From contig NZ_CP152413.1 in assembly GCF_038967635.1 (NCBI RefSeq), positions 6,328,001 through 6,392,000 on the forward strand: DNA of 64,000 nucleotides, in the 5' to 3' direction. The position numbers and the translations under genes were made by a program. Source of the stretch: Bradyrhizobium sp. B124. Its GTDB lineage: Bacteria > Pseudomonadota > Alphaproteobacteria > Rhizobiales > Xanthobacteraceae. Under the pieces are notes generated by a model. The model was not told the origin of the DNA, did not search any database, and saw only the letters and a program-made list of their open reading frames with translations. Positions 25,356 through 35,981 of this stretch are shown here, one piece after another (within the stretch, counting starts at the first letter, position 1; every line of letters begins with the position of its first letter).

Positions 25356-25838
25356 TTAGCGTTCGCGCTCCCAGGTGAGGGTTCCGACCACCTTCTTGCC
25401 GGGATAAACGGCACTGGCTTGTTCTGCCGTTCGAATGGTCAGCTTGTCGCCCTGCAACTTGAAAAATCTCACCTGGTCCTGCCCGGTCAGAAGCTCATTC
25501 CAGGATATATCGACCTTGGTTGTGAACTTGTCGTCCTCGATTGTGAATGGGCCGGTGTAAACCATCAGCGTCTTGAGGAGAGCTGCCGACTCTGCATCGT
25601 TTGCCGCCGGTTTGCGATTTGCCGCCGCGATGACGAATGCCGCGTACCCGTCCGGCGTGATGAGCGCCCTGCCTTTCGGATTGCGACCAAACGGTTTGGT
25701 GACGTCTCCACCGATGATCTGAATGGTCCACGAAGTCAGCTTCCAACTGCCGGCCAGCTGCCTCGCTGTGTCCTGCGCGAAAGCCAATCCAGGCGTAAAA
25801 TAGCAATACACGACAACAGCGAGGGCGAAGAAGCGCAT
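25356..25838 (-). CDS. Lipocalin-like domain protein (exported)
   Basis: A 160-residue protein starting MRFFALAVVVYCYFTPGLAFAQ, a signal peptide; GGAGG lies 7 bases upstream and decides the start. The mature part begins LAGSWKLTSWTIQ, then NPKGRALITPDGYAAFVI, and closes with VRFFKLQGDKLTI, the pattern of lipocalin-like domain proteins. It is divergent from a second member at 26083, suggesting an old duplication. Ligand unknown. Confidence 0.75.
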   Translation of the reverse strand: MRFFALAVVVYCYFTPGLAFAQDTARQLAGSWKLTSWTIQIIGGDVTKPFGRNPKGRALITPDGYAAFVIAAANRKPAANDAESAALLKTLMVYTGPFTIEDDKFTTKVDISWNELLTGQDQVRFFKLQGDKLTIRTAEQASAVYPGKKVVGTLTWERER

Positions 25839-26082
25839 ATGCCGTCCTCCCATGAAAGGAACAGACTTCGAGAATGGCCATACTAACCAGGGGGAATGAA
25901 TCTGCGAGCCCTTCGACGACTGCCTCATGGCCCGCCACGCCAAGTCCTTCGGGCAGCGGAGTGGCAACAGGTCCGGTATTGGCCCAAGGCGGACTTGGCG
26001 GCCTTTATCTTACCCGTCTCGCCCGTGCATGGTAACGTCCGGGTGCTTGACTGATGCTATCAATCCTCCCTTTGGGATACCA

Positions 26083-26592
26083 ATGACTTTGCGAGCAATC
26101 TTCGCCGCATGCGCTGTTGCGGCCTTTGGATCGTTCATGATGACAATCGACGCGCTTGGTCAGAAGCAATCGCTAAAAGATCAACTGGTTGGTACGTGGA
26201 CGCTGCTCTCGTGGGAGCAAAAGAAAGGCGACGGCACCAAGATCGAGCGTTATGGGGCCGCTCCGAAGGGCATCGCGTTCTTTGATGCGGGTGGGCGATA
26301 CATCATCACGGTGATGCGCTCGGATCGAGCCAAATACGCGAGCAATACCCTGTGGCAGGGCACGCCCGAGGAAAACAAGGAAACCGCCGACGGCACGATA
26401 ACCTACTTCGGAACGTATTCTGCGAACGAGGCAGATAGCAGCATCGCAATCCACGTCGAAGGCAGTTCCTTTCCAAACTGGAATGGCACCGAACAGAAGC
26501 GCTTTGTCGCGATTGCGGCAGACCGACTGACGCTGACCGTTTGTCCCCCGGCGGGAGATATAGTCGACGTAATTTGGAAACGAGCGAACTGA
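26083..26592 (+). CDS. Lipocalin-like domain protein (exported), second copy
   Basis: A 169-residue protein with signal peptide MTLRAIFAACAVAAFGSFMMTIDALG. The mature part reads LKDQLVGTWTLLSWEQKKGDG, APKGIAFFDAGGRYIITVMR and a closing RFVAIAADRLTLTVCPP. It shares the GxW and P-KG-x(4)-GxY signatures of the divergent neighbour at 25356, though overall identity is low. Probably periplasmic binding proteins; function not known. Confidence 0.75.
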   Translation: MTLRAIFAACAVAAFGSFMMTIDALGQKQSLKDQLVGTWTLLSWEQKKGDGTKIERYGAAPKGIAFFDAGGRYIITVMRSDRAKYASNTLWQGTPEENKETADGTITYFGTYSANEADSSIAIHVEGSSFPNWNGTEQKRFVAIAADRLTLTVCPPAGDIVDVIWKRAN

Positions 26593-26916
26593 TTGGGCTA
26601 TCGCGTCTGCTGTTGGCTCATCGTGACTTATTGCGCCGCGGTACGAACCTGGTCGCTATGAGAGCAAAGCGGACGTGTCACATGCCGGGCTTATGGGTGC
26701 ACGGCCTGGCGCAGGATGGGATCAAGTTGTGGCGAGACATTTGCATTAATTCTGAATAATAGAAATATATCCCTGAGTTGCCCGTCGCGTCAAGTGGCTT
26801 GGCCGAACGCCGGCCACCGCCGGCTACTTTGCATGGGGTTGTTTTCGATATTTTTGGCAGCGCCCCTAGTGACGGGGTTCCAAACGTTGCGCACTCGATG
26901 ATTTGCAGAATCGATC
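26593..26916. other. Intergenic stretch with no convincing gene
   Basis: About 320 bases, AT-richer than average around 26745-26775. Short ORFs here lack ribosome sites and recognisable features. It separates the lipocalin-like gene from the convergent hypothetical gene ending at 26917. Confidence 0.45.
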
Positions 26917-27597
26917 TCATGACTTGCTGCGGTTTATCCTGAGAGCTTCGTCGACAAGCAGCGGCATCAGCCGACCGACTGCACTCAGGACAGGCGCGGC
27001 AAATCGGTCGCGCAGCAGGTCCGAAGCGTGTCCCTCACCGAAATACAGCCCGTCCGAGACGAGAAAAGTCATGCGGGTGAGATCGCCGGTCGGCGGAGCC
27101 TTGCGTACCCTGTCCCATGGACCGTAGCGGTTCACCACGAATTGCGATGCGCTCAAAACCTTGTCCAGACAGGCTGACAGCGGGGAAGGGGTACTCTCGA
27201 AGATCGCCATCTTTCCAGTATGATTGATGTAGCGCAGGCGGTGGTCGAGATAGATCGCCAACGTGTCGATCCCTCCATGCAGCGGCATCTCGACGATTGT
27301 ACCGAGCAACCGCTTGCGCGGGACCGATGCCTTCATGGCGCGCAGACGATTGAACGCCAGGACGCGGGTACGGCTTTCGACATCAAGGTCGTTGCCGATC
27401 CGATCTAGCGTCTCCCGATCGATGTTGTCGGACAGGACTGCGCCGAGATCACCCTGCTTGGACTGCTGGTTCAGCAGGGAAATATTGTCGCAGAACAGCA
27501 GATTGTAGATTTGGTTTGCCGAATCGTCCCGGTACGGTCGATAGAACGGGCCGGGCTCGACGGCGCCGCCTTTGCGTCGAAACCAGTTGCCCAACAT
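26917..27597 (-). CDS. Hypothetical protein in operon with FAD dehydrogenase
   Basis: A 226-residue soluble protein starting MLGNWFRRKGGAVEPGPFYRPYRDD; the open frame upstream overlaps the dehydrogenase and is not used. Visible parts are NQIYNLLFCDNISLL, an alpha/beta region (RLLGTIVEMPLHGGIDTLAIYLDHRLRYINHTGKM) and a helical C terminus. No family recognised. It begins 11 bases after the dehydrogenase stop codon, so the two are very likely co-translated; its role may be linked to that enzyme. Confidence 0.75.
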   Translation of the reverse strand: MLGNWFRRKGGAVEPGPFYRPYRDDSANQIYNLLFCDNISLLNQQSKQGDLGAVLSDNIDRETLDRIGNDLDVESRTRVLAFNRLRAMKASVPRKRLLGTIVEMPLHGGIDTLAIYLDHRLRYINHTGKMAIFESTPSPLSACLDKVLSASQFVVNRYGPWDRVRKAPPTGDLTRMTFLVSDGLYFGEGHASDLLRDRFAAPVLSAVGRLMPLLVDEALRINRSKS

Positions 27598-27607
27598 CGC
27601 TGCGCTC

Positions 27608-29266
27608 CTAGCCCACCGCCTTCGCAGCAGCTCGTCCCGCATTCCGCCCCGAGAACAGGCAGCCGCCGAGGAACGTGCCCTCCAGCGAGCGATAGCCGTG
27701 CACGCCGCCGCCGCCGAAGCCGGCGGCTTCACCGGCGGCGTAGAGCCCGCGGATGATCTGGTGATCTCTGCCGAACACGCGTGAATCGAGATCGGTCTCG
27801 AAGCCGCCGAGCGTCTTGCGGGTGAGGATGTTGAGCTTCACCGCGATCAGCGGGCCGTGTTCGGGATCGAGAATCCGGTGCGGCTTCGCGGTGCGGATCA
27901 GCCTGTCGCCGATATAGCGCCGCGCATTGTGCAGGTTCATCACCTGCGCATCCTTGACATAGGGGTTGGTGATCTCGCGGTCGCGCGCCTCGATCTGGGT
28001 CTTGATGGCGTCGAGCTGCAAGAGGTCGTTGCCGGCGAGCTTGTTCATGGCGCCGACGAGGTCGGTGAGATTGTCGCGCACGATGAAGTCGGCGCCGTGC
28101 TGCTTGAAGGCTTCCACCGGCGCCGGCGCGCCCTTGTTGGTGGCGCGCTTGATGGTCATGCGCCAGCTTTTTCCGGTGAGGTCGGGGTTCTGCTCCGAGC
28201 CCGACAGCGCAAATTCCTTCTTGATGATGCTCTGGGTCAGGATGAACCACGAATAATCGTAGCCGGTGCCCATGATGTAGTGCAGCTGCCCGAGTGTGTC
28301 GGAGCCCGGGAACAGCGGCGCCGGCAGCCGCTTGCCCGTGGCGTCGAACCACAGCGACGACGGTCCCGGCAGGATCCGGATGCCATGACGTGGCCAGATC
28401 GGGTTCCAGTTCTGGATGCCTTCGACATAGTGCCACATGCGATCGCGGTTGATCAGCCGGCCGCCTGCTTGCTCGGTGATGCCGATCATGCGGCCGTCGA
28501 CATGTTCGGGCACGCCCGAGATCATGAACTTCGGCGGCTCGCCGAGCCGCTTCGGCCAGTTCTGCCGCACCAGATCATGATTGCCGCCGATGCCGCCGGA
28601 GGCGACGATCACCGCTTGCGCGCGCAGCGAAAAATCACCGACGACGTTGCGCGAGGAACTCTTGCCGCGTTCGACGCCTGACGGTTCCAGGATCGCGCCG
28701 CTCACGCCATCGACCGTGCCGTTGCTGATGCTGAGCGCATCGACGCGATGGCGGAACTTGAACACCAGTTGTCCGTTCCTGGCAGCCTCGCGCGCGCGCC
28801 GCTCGAACGGCTCGACGATGCCGGGGCCGGTGCCCCAGGTGACATGGAAGCGCGGCACCGAATTGCCGTGGCCCATGGCGTCGTAACCGCCGCGCTCGGC
28901 CCAGCCGACCACCGGGAAAATGCGGTGGCCCATCGCGCGCAGCCAGTTGCGCTTCTCGCCCGCGGCGAACGCGACATAGGCTTCGGCCCATTTGCGCGGC
29001 CAATGATCCTCCTCGCGATCGAAACCGGCGGTGCCCATCCAGTCCTGCAACGCGAGTTCGACGGAATCCTTGATGCCGAGGCGGCGCTGTTCCGGCGAAT
29101 CGACCAGGAACAATCCGCCAAACGACCAGAAGGCCTGGCCGCCGATGCTCTGTTCCCCTTCCTGGTCGAGCACGATGACGCGCTTGCCGGCGTCGGCGAT
29201 CTCGGTCGCGGCGACCAGACCGGCAAGTCCGGCGCCGATCACGATCACATCTGCATCGTCAGCCAT
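27608..29266 (-). CDS. FAD-binding dehydrogenase (fumarate reductase/3-ketosteroid dehydrogenase-like)
   Basis: A 552-residue flavoprotein. The Rossmann FAD site is at the N terminus (VIVIGAGLAGLVAATEIADAGKRVIVLDQE), followed by SIGGQAFWSFGG and a second nucleotide-site strand AVIVASGGIGGNHDLVRQNWP. The C-terminal FAD closure reads IRGLYAAGEAAGFGGGGVHGYRSLEGTFLGGCLFSGRNAG. Start at MADDADVIV; the frame upstream lacks similarity. The family includes ketosteroid and fumarate-type dehydrogenases; the substrate is not known. Followed closely by the hypothetical gene at 26917. Confidence 0.88.
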   Translation of the reverse strand: MADDADVIVIGAGLAGLVAATEIADAGKRVIVLDQEGEQSIGGQAFWSFGGLFLVDSPEQRRLGIKDSVELALQDWMGTAGFDREEDHWPRKWAEAYVAFAAGEKRNWLRAMGHRIFPVVGWAERGGYDAMGHGNSVPRFHVTWGTGPGIVEPFERRAREAARNGQLVFKFRHRVDALSISNGTVDGVSGAILEPSGVERGKSSSRNVVGDFSLRAQAVIVASGGIGGNHDLVRQNWPKRLGEPPKFMISGVPEHVDGRMIGITEQAGGRLINRDRMWHYVEGIQNWNPIWPRHGIRILPGPSSLWFDATGKRLPAPLFPGSDTLGQLHYIMGTGYDYSWFILTQSIIKKEFALSGSEQNPDLTGKSWRMTIKRATNKGAPAPVEAFKQHGADFIVRDNLTDLVGAMNKLAGNDLLQLDAIKTQIEARDREITNPYVKDAQVMNLHNARRYIGDRLIRTAKPHRILDPEHGPLIAVKLNILTRKTLGGFETDLDSRVFGRDHQIIRGLYAAGEAAGFGGGGVHGYRSLEGTFLGGCLFSGRNAGRAAAKAVG

Positions 29267-29544
29267 TTTGATTTCCCCCGTCCCAACGGGATTCAAGACC
29301 GCGTCGTTGTGCGCGGTCAACGCCAAATGGACCTTGCCTGTGGCGGCGAGGCATCAAATGGTTGCGGCAAGTTGTTCCAGTTTGGGACCTTTTCCACACG
29401 CCACTGCAGCGCCCGCGCAACACCCAATTTGAATTTGTTTTGACCGGCTTCGCTCGTCTGGACAAAAATCCGCGGCCGCAACACGCTCACGATTGTCTTG
29501 CATCACAGACCAAACAGATTCGGTTTCGACTGGGGCTGGCCAAA

Positions 29545-30021
29545 ATGAAGTTGATGACGGGGTTGCTCGCTGCGGTTCTCCTGCTGGCGGGAATGGGGGC
29601 GTCTCAGGCAGTGGTCAGGATCGCCGATGATCGCGGCGGCAAGATCGGCATCTATGTCGACAAGTACCAGGACCTGCGCACCTCCGGTGAGACCGTGATC
29701 ATCGACGGGCTGTGCGCCTCGGCCTGCACCATCGTGCTCGGCAAGGTCCCGCATGACCGGATCTGTGTGACCTCACACGCCAGTCTCGGCTTCCATGCCG
29801 CCTGGGATTACGGCGACAACGGCCGCCCGGTCCCCAATCCCGAAGCCACCCACATGCTGTACCTGATGTACCCGCCGGCGGTACGCAGATGGATCGCGGA
29901 CCGCGGTGGCCTGACCCGGCACATGATCTTCCTGCGCGGCAAGCAACTGCAGGCGCTGTACAAGCCGTGTTACCTCAACGCCCAGGCCTCGGCGCCCAAG
30001 CCCGCCGAGCCCGCGCGCTGA
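29545..30021 (+). CDS. Exported ClpP-like protein with SAC nucleophile segment
   Basis: A 158-residue protein beginning MKLMTGLLAAVLLLAGMGASQA, a signal peptide. The core reads VIIDGLCASACTIVLG, then ICVTSHASLGFHAAWD, a pattern of small ClpP/crotonase-fold periplasmic proteins in alphaproteobacteria: Ser in CASAC would be the nucleophile and the following His the base. A related SAC segment occurs in the membrane-anchored protein at 57530. Protease activity is inferred, not shown. Confidence 0.65.
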   Translation: MKLMTGLLAAVLLLAGMGASQAVVRIADDRGGKIGIYVDKYQDLRTSGETVIIDGLCASACTIVLGKVPHDRICVTSHASLGFHAAWDYGDNGRPVPNPEATHMLYLMYPPAVRRWIADRGGLTRHMIFLRGKQLQALYKPCYLNAQASAPKPAEPAR

Positions 30022-30045
30022 GCCCGATCTCGGCGAGCGTCCTCT

Positions 30046-30077
30046 CTCGTCATCGCCGGCAGACCGGGCATGACGAG
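30046..30077. terminator. Hairpin after the ClpP-like gene
   Basis: CTCGTCAT and ATGACGAG form an 8-bp stem with inner CCGG pairs, 24 bases after the stop at 30021. No T run follows, so it is either a weak terminator or a degraded copy of the local palindromic elements. Confidence 0.5.
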
Positions 30078-30167
30078 GTAAGGGCCCGGAATCGCCTCGC
30101 TATCATTTGACGGCCTGCGATGGCCATTGCGCTTGCTGCCTGCCGGAACCCGGCTTATCTCAACCGC

Positions 30168-30356
30168 ATGGTTCAGCCGATCTCCACCCGATCCGAGCTC
30201 GTGACGGCTCCGCAGGGCCGGGTGGCAACTGCGATCCTGTGGGGCGCTGCCGGAATCGGCGGATTGGCCTCGCTCGCCGCTGCCGCGCTCTGGTTCCACT
30301 ACGGGACCGCGGTGTTTTTCGAAATGATCACGGCCGGCATCGCCGCCTGCTTCTGA
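30168..30356 (+). CDS. Small single-pass membrane protein upstream of SCO gene
   Basis: A 62-residue ORF (MVQPISTRSELVTAPQ, then AILWGAAGIGGLASLAAAALWF and a terminal FFEMITAGIAACF). One clear membrane helix and a hydrophobic tail. It ends 18 bases before the SCO gene, suggesting an operon for copper handling or cytochrome oxidase assembly. There is no strong ribosome site; an ATG 16 codons upstream is an alternative. Confidence 0.55.
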   Translation: MVQPISTRSELVTAPQGRVATAILWGAAGIGGLASLAAAALWFHYGTAVFFEMITAGIAACF

Positions 30357-30374
30357 CAAGGACGCCCTTGCATC

Positions 30375-30965
30375 ATGCCCCGGACCACGCGCCCATTGGT
30401 GATCTTTGCTGCCTTCGCGGGCAGTCTGGCGGTCGGCCTGTTCCTCATGTTGTGGGCGGTCGGCGGCTTGCGCACCGTCGCCGCGCCAGCCGCGATCGGC
30501 GGCCCGTTCCAGCTCACCGACCAGTCCGGCCAGACCGTCACCGACAAGAACCTCCAGGGCAAGCCGACGCTGATCTTCTTCGGCTTCACCCATTGCCCGG
30601 ACATCTGCCCGACCTCGTTGTTCGAGATCTCGGAGGTGCTGAAGGCGATGGGCAAGGACGCCGACCGCGTGAACGCCTATTTCGTCTCGGTCGACCCGGA
30701 ACGCGACACCGCCACGGCGATGAAGGACTACCTTTCGAGCTTCGATCCGCACCTCAAGGGCCTGACCGGCGATCCCGCCGCGATCGCCAAGGTGCTGTCG
30801 AGCTACCGGGTCTACGCCAAGAAGGTGCCGCTGAAGGATGGCGACTACACGATGGATCACACCGCGCTGATCTATTTGATGGACCGCGACGGCCATTTCG
30901 TTGCGCCGTTCAATCTGAAACGCACGCCGGAAGAGGCGGCGACCGATCTCAAACGGTATCTCTGA
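30375..30965 (+). CDS. SCO1/SenC family copper chaperone
   Basis: A 196-residue membrane-anchored thioredoxin-fold protein. The N-terminal helix (VIFAAFAGSLAVGLFLMLWAVGG) tethers it to the inner membrane. The copper site is Cys74 and Cys78 in HCPDICP and His162 in YTMDHTALIY, all present. SCO proteins deliver copper to the CuA site of cytochrome c oxidase or reduce its cysteines. No oxidase genes are in the window. Confidence 0.92.
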   Translation: MPRTTRPLVIFAAFAGSLAVGLFLMLWAVGGLRTVAAPAAIGGPFQLTDQSGQTVTDKNLQGKPTLIFFGFTHCPDICPTSLFEISEVLKAMGKDADRVNAYFVSVDPERDTATAMKDYLSSFDPHLKGLTGDPAAIAKVLSSYRVYAKKVPLKDGDYTMDHTALIYLMDRDGHFVAPFNLKRTPEEAATDLKRYL

Positions 30966-31056
30966 CCCCTTTTTCCGGTTCAGAATTAACCCATTCGGCG
31001 CTCGCATCACGCGCCGGATGGTCTATAAGCCGTTCAATTCCCTAAAATTGCCGGTT

Positions 31057-32100
31057 ATGCCAGATTTATCCGCCCAGCCCTTTGCCGTCCGCTCGCGCCA
31101 GCTTCGCCTGGCCGTAGGGATGATGGCGGCCGCCCTGCTGGCCTTGGCGGAGCCTGCGCTGGGGCAGACGCCCTCGGCACCGCTGACACCGGCGGCCAAG
31201 CCGGCGCCTGCGCCAGCCCAGCCCGCCAGGCCTGCCCCCGCACAAGCGGCACCAGCGACGCCCCCGGTAGCAACGCCGCCAGCAGCTGCCGCCCCGTCGC
31301 CTCCGAACCAGCCGCCCAAGGCCGCCGAGGCCGCGCCGCAGGCGGTGCCGGGCTTCTGGGACCCGCGGCGACGGCCGGATCGGCCGGACCTGTCGCGCCT
31401 CACCGTGATCCGCTTCCTGACCGAGACCGATTATCCGCCGTTCAACTTCACGGGGCCAGACGGCAATCCCGCCGGCTTCAATGTCGACCTGGCGCGCTCG
31501 CTCTGCGACGAGATCAAGGTCACCTGCACCATCCAGATGCGTCGCTTCGAGACCCTGATCGATGCGCTGGCCACCAACCGCGGCGATGCCATCATCGCGT
31601 CGATGGCGGTGACGCCGCAGCTGCGCGCCAAGGTCGATTTCACCGATCCCTATTACCGCGCGCCGGCGCGCTTCGTGTCGCGCCGCGACAACGTGATGCC
31701 GGAAATCCGCCCGGAATATCTCGAGGGCAAGAAGATCGGCGTCATCGCCGGCACCTCGCACGAGGCCTACCTCAAGGCGATGTTCACCGACGCCGAGATC
31801 CATTCCTATCCGGATAACGACGCGCTGCGCGCAGCGCTGCGCCGCGGCGAGGTCGACTTCATCTTCGGCGATGCGATCTCGCTCGCGTTCTGGATCAACG
31901 GCACCGATTCCGCCGAATGCTGCGCGTTTTCGGGCGGGCCCTTTGTCGAAAGCCGCTATTTCGGCGAGGGCGTCGGCATCGCCGTGCGCAAGGGCAATGA
32001 TCTGCTGCGGCAGTCGCTGAACTGGGCGCTGTTCCGGATCTGGGAAAAAGGCCGCTTCACCGATCTGTGGCTGCGCTATTTCTCGATCAGCCCGTTCTGA
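31057..32100 (+). CDS. Amino-acid-type periplasmic solute-binding protein with Pro/Ala linker
   Basis: A 347-residue SBP family 3 protein. From ATG 31057 it has a long positive N region and a signal peptide ending near ALGQ; an ATG 13 codons earlier is possible. Residues about 37-105 are an unusual proline/alanine-rich linker. The binding domain then begins LTVIRFLTETDYPPFNFTGPDGNPAGFNVDLARSLCDE, with DALATNRGDAIIASMAVTP and the VDFTDPYYR hinge. No permease or ATPase gene is adjacent, so it may feed a distant transporter or act as a sensor component. Confidence 0.85.
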   Translation: MPDLSAQPFAVRSRQLRLAVGMMAAALLALAEPALGQTPSAPLTPAAKPAPAPAQPARPAPAQAAPATPPVATPPAAAAPSPPNQPPKAAEAAPQAVPGFWDPRRRPDRPDLSRLTVIRFLTETDYPPFNFTGPDGNPAGFNVDLARSLCDEIKVTCTIQMRRFETLIDALATNRGDAIIASMAVTPQLRAKVDFTDPYYRAPARFVSRRDNVMPEIRPEYLEGKKIGVIAGTSHEAYLKAMFTDAEIHSYPDNDALRAALRRGEVDFIFGDAISLAFWINGTDSAECCAFSGGPFVESRYFGEGVGIAVRKGNDLLRQSLNWALFRIWEKGRFTDLWLRYFSISPF

Positions 32101-32114
32101 CGCTGTGATCTTCA

Positions 32115-32257
32115 CCTCGCCCCGCTTGCGGGGAGAGGTCGGAATTCAAGCGCAGCTTGAATTCCGGGTGAGGGGGGCCTCCGCGAATTCCTCTCTTGCC
32201 GGTTACGCGGATAGAGCCCCTCACCCCAACCCTCTCCCCGCAAGGGCGGGGCGAGGG
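32115..32257. repeat. Palindromic intergenic element (CCTCGCCCCGC type)
   Basis: CCTCGCCCCGCTTGCGGGGAGAGG at the left mirrors CCTCTCCCCGCAAGGGCGGGGCGAGG at the right, with an inner GGTGAGGGG/CCCCTCACC pair. Related elements occur at 43981-44111 and 45501-45694. A shorter member sits inside the helicase gene at 46045. Confidence 0.8.
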
Positions 32258-32291
32258 AGCGTCGTTTTGCATTTTGCCGCGAAAGCGTTAG

Positions 32292-33965
<1,674 letters not shown>

Positions 33966-33984
33966 GTGGGCGGACTCTGACTGT

Positions 33985-34109
33985 TGTCGTCCCTGCGAAA
34001 GCAGGGACCCATAACCGCAGGATCGTGTTGTCAGGGCGAGATGTGGCCCCAGCCTTCTTCAGCACGATGAGTGGTGGTTATGGGTCCCGGCTCAAGGCCG
34101 GGACGACAG
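33985..34109. repeat. Palindromic intergenic element (GTCGTCCCTGCG type)
   Basis: GTCGTCCCTGCGAAAGCAGGGACCCATAACC at the left matches GGTTATGGGTCCCGGCTCAAGGCCGGGACGAC at the right as an imperfect inverted repeat. Each arm also folds into its own hairpin. The same GTCGTCCCGG/CCGGGACGAC stem appears alone at 35066. Confidence 0.75.
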
Positions 34110-34253
34110 GAGTGTTTGCGGCGACAAGGCCGCAAAATGCGGATAGCTGGCCAGCGGCATTGTCAGCGGAGGCCGCAGCCGGCTTGCGCTACACTCGCTC
34201 CATGAAATCAGCACGGCCTCCGCCGAGAGGCCGGCACAGATGGGAGCATGCGC

Positions 34254-35039
34254 ATGCAGTTCAGGGTTTCGCCGACATCGTTGCAGGACAGTTCGAGCGC
34301 CGAGGAATGGCAGGCGCGGGTCGACCTCGCGGCGGCGCATCGGCTCGCCTACAACCACGGCTTTTCGGAGGGTATCTTCAACCATCTCACCTTCGTGGTG
34401 CCCGGCCGGAGCGACCGCTACTACCAGATCCCGTTCGGCATGCACTGGTCGGAGGTCACCGCGTCGTCCTTCATGGAGGTCGGCATCGACGATGCCGAGG
34501 TGAAGCGTGGCGAGGGTGAGGTCGAGCGCTCCTGCTATTGCATCCATGCGCCGATCCACAAGGCGCTGCCGCAGGCCAAGGCGGTGTTCCACACCCACAT
34601 GCCGTATGCGAGCGCGCTGACGCGGCTCGAGGATCCGCGCATCAAGGAGATCGGCCAGACCGAAGTCGGGCTGTCGGAGGCGATCGCCTATGACGATCTC
34701 TACACCGGCCCGGCGCTGGATCCCGAGGAAGGCGCGCGGCTCGCCAAGGTGATCGGCAACAAGACCATCCTGTTCATGGCCAACCACGGCATCTCGACCG
34801 TCGGTGAGACCATCGCCGACGCCTATGACCGGCTCTATTACATCGAGCGCGCCGCGCAGGTGCAGATCTATGCGATGTGGACCCAGCAGCCGCTCAAGCA
34901 ATTGCCGGAGCATGTGGTGGAGAAGACCAAGCGCGATTTCCGCGACGACCATCTCTACAACGGCCCGAGCCCGTCGCAGCGGCATTTCGATGCACTGAAG
35001 CGGATGCTGGACCGCAAGGAGCCGGACTACGCGACGTAG
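34254..35039 (+). CDS. Class II aldolase/adducin family protein
   Basis: A 261-residue protein. Start at ATG 34254 because GGGAG is 7 bases before it; the in-frame ATG two codons upstream is only one base from it. Zinc-site features of class II aldolases are visible: VFHTHMPYASALT (HxH) and FMANHGISTVG with the third His. In this family such proteins cleave sugar phosphates or act as decarboxylases; the substrate is not clear. It converges on the S24 repressor gene. Confidence 0.88.
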   Translation: MQFRVSPTSLQDSSSAEEWQARVDLAAAHRLAYNHGFSEGIFNHLTFVVPGRSDRYYQIPFGMHWSEVTASSFMEVGIDDAEVKRGEGEVERSCYCIHAPIHKALPQAKAVFHTHMPYASALTRLEDPRIKEIGQTEVGLSEAIAYDDLYTGPALDPEEGARLAKVIGNKTILFMANHGISTVGETIADAYDRLYYIERAAQVQIYAMWTQQPLKQLPEHVVEKTKRDFRDDHLYNGPSPSQRHFDALKRMLDRKEPDYAT

Positions 35040-35065
35040 GGGGTGGCAGCGCCGCAAATTTCACC

Positions 35066-35091
35066 GTCGTCCCGGCCTTCGCCGGGACGAC
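35066..35091. terminator. Hairpin between convergent genes
   Basis: GTCGTCCCGG and CCGGGACGAC form a perfect 10-bp stem with a short CTTCG-like loop. It lies between the convergent stops of the aldolase gene (35039) and the S24 gene (35122), and could end transcription from both sides. It is also a minimal copy of the repeat at 33985. Confidence 0.7.
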
Positions 35092-35121
35092 ACTGGTTTT
35101 GTGGCGACTGAAACTCCTCAG

Positions 35122-35775
35122 CTACTGGCTCGCCCACACGACGCGCGCGATCCACGTGACCTCCTCGGCATCGAGCATGCGGTCGGGGTGTTCCGGATTG
35201 AGCGATGCGAGTTCCAGCACCTTGCCGGTGCGTCGCTTCAGTTCCTTCACCATCACCTCGCCGCCGGTGGTGCGAACCACCACGCGGTCGCCGCGGCGGA
35301 TCGCGGTCGCGGGTGACACCACGATGATGTCACCTTCGCGATAGGCGGGCTTCATCGAGTCGCCCTCGATCTCCAGCGCATAGGCGTGCTCGTCTGATGT
35401 CGCCGGCAGCGCCACTTCATCCCAGCCCTTGCCGGCGGGAAAGCCGCTGTCGTCGAAATAGCCGCCGGCGCCGGCCTGCGCGAAGCCGAGCAACGGCACC
35501 GACTGGCCGGCGCGCGGGCCATCGCCGAGCAACTGCACGAAGGTCTCCATGCTGGCATTGCTCGCGGCCAGCGCCTTGGAGAGCGATTCGGTCGACGGCC
35601 AGCGCTCGCGTCCGTCGCCGGTCACGCGCTTGGACTTGTTGAAGGTGGTGGGGTCGAGACCTGACTGCTTGGCAAGGCCGGACGGCGACAGGCCGGCGCG
35701 TTCGGCGAGCCGGTCGAGCGCGGCCCAGACCTGCGCGTGGGTCAGCGGTCGGGCGGCTTTGGACTGTTTGGCCAT
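35122..35775 (-). CDS. S24-family repressor/peptidase (LexA/CI-like)
   Basis: A 217-residue protein. The N-terminal helix-turn-helix (about residues 13-60, GLSPSGLAKQSGLDPTTFNKSKR) is followed by a LexA-type self-cleavage domain with Ser140 in EGDSM and Lys177 in VMVKELKR, the catalytic dyad. AQAGAGG near residue 100 is a possible Ala-Gly cleavage site. It may respond to DNA damage or, without cleavage, act as a simple repressor. ATG 35775 is preferred over a GTG three codons earlier. No prophage genes are nearby. Confidence 0.88.
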   Translation of the reverse strand: MAKQSKAARPLTHAQVWAALDRLAERAGLSPSGLAKQSGLDPTTFNKSKRVTGDGRERWPSTESLSKALAASNASMETFVQLLGDGPRAGQSVPLLGFAQAGAGGYFDDSGFPAGKGWDEVALPATSDEHAYALEIEGDSMKPAYREGDIIVVSPATAIRRGDRVVVRTTGGEVMVKELKRRTGKVLELASLNPEHPDRMLDAEEVTWIARVVWASQ

Positions 35776-35981
35776 CGAGGACACCCCGGATGGTAGGAAT
35801 TATTACCTGAAACCTGGCGTTTCCGCAAATCTGCCGTCGGATGTGTCCCGCCACCGCTTGAGTTGCGCCGCTGCCGCCGATACGGTCCCTCGCTCGCCAT
35901 ATGGCGTCTGGGGCATTTCCCCTCAAATCCGGATAAAACCCCAAGAGACTCAAGGACAAAAGGGAAGGCCGGGCCGTGCCC

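Noticed and set aside
26678..26920. Possible small gene (80 codons) on the minus strand
   Set aside because: No ribosome site, no hydrophobic or conserved segment, and it overlaps the end of the hypothetical gene at 26917.
35122..35775. Prophage remnant suggested by the S24 repressor
   Set aside because: No integrase, structural or replication phage gene is nearby and flanking genes are housekeeping, so it is treated as a chromosomal regulator.
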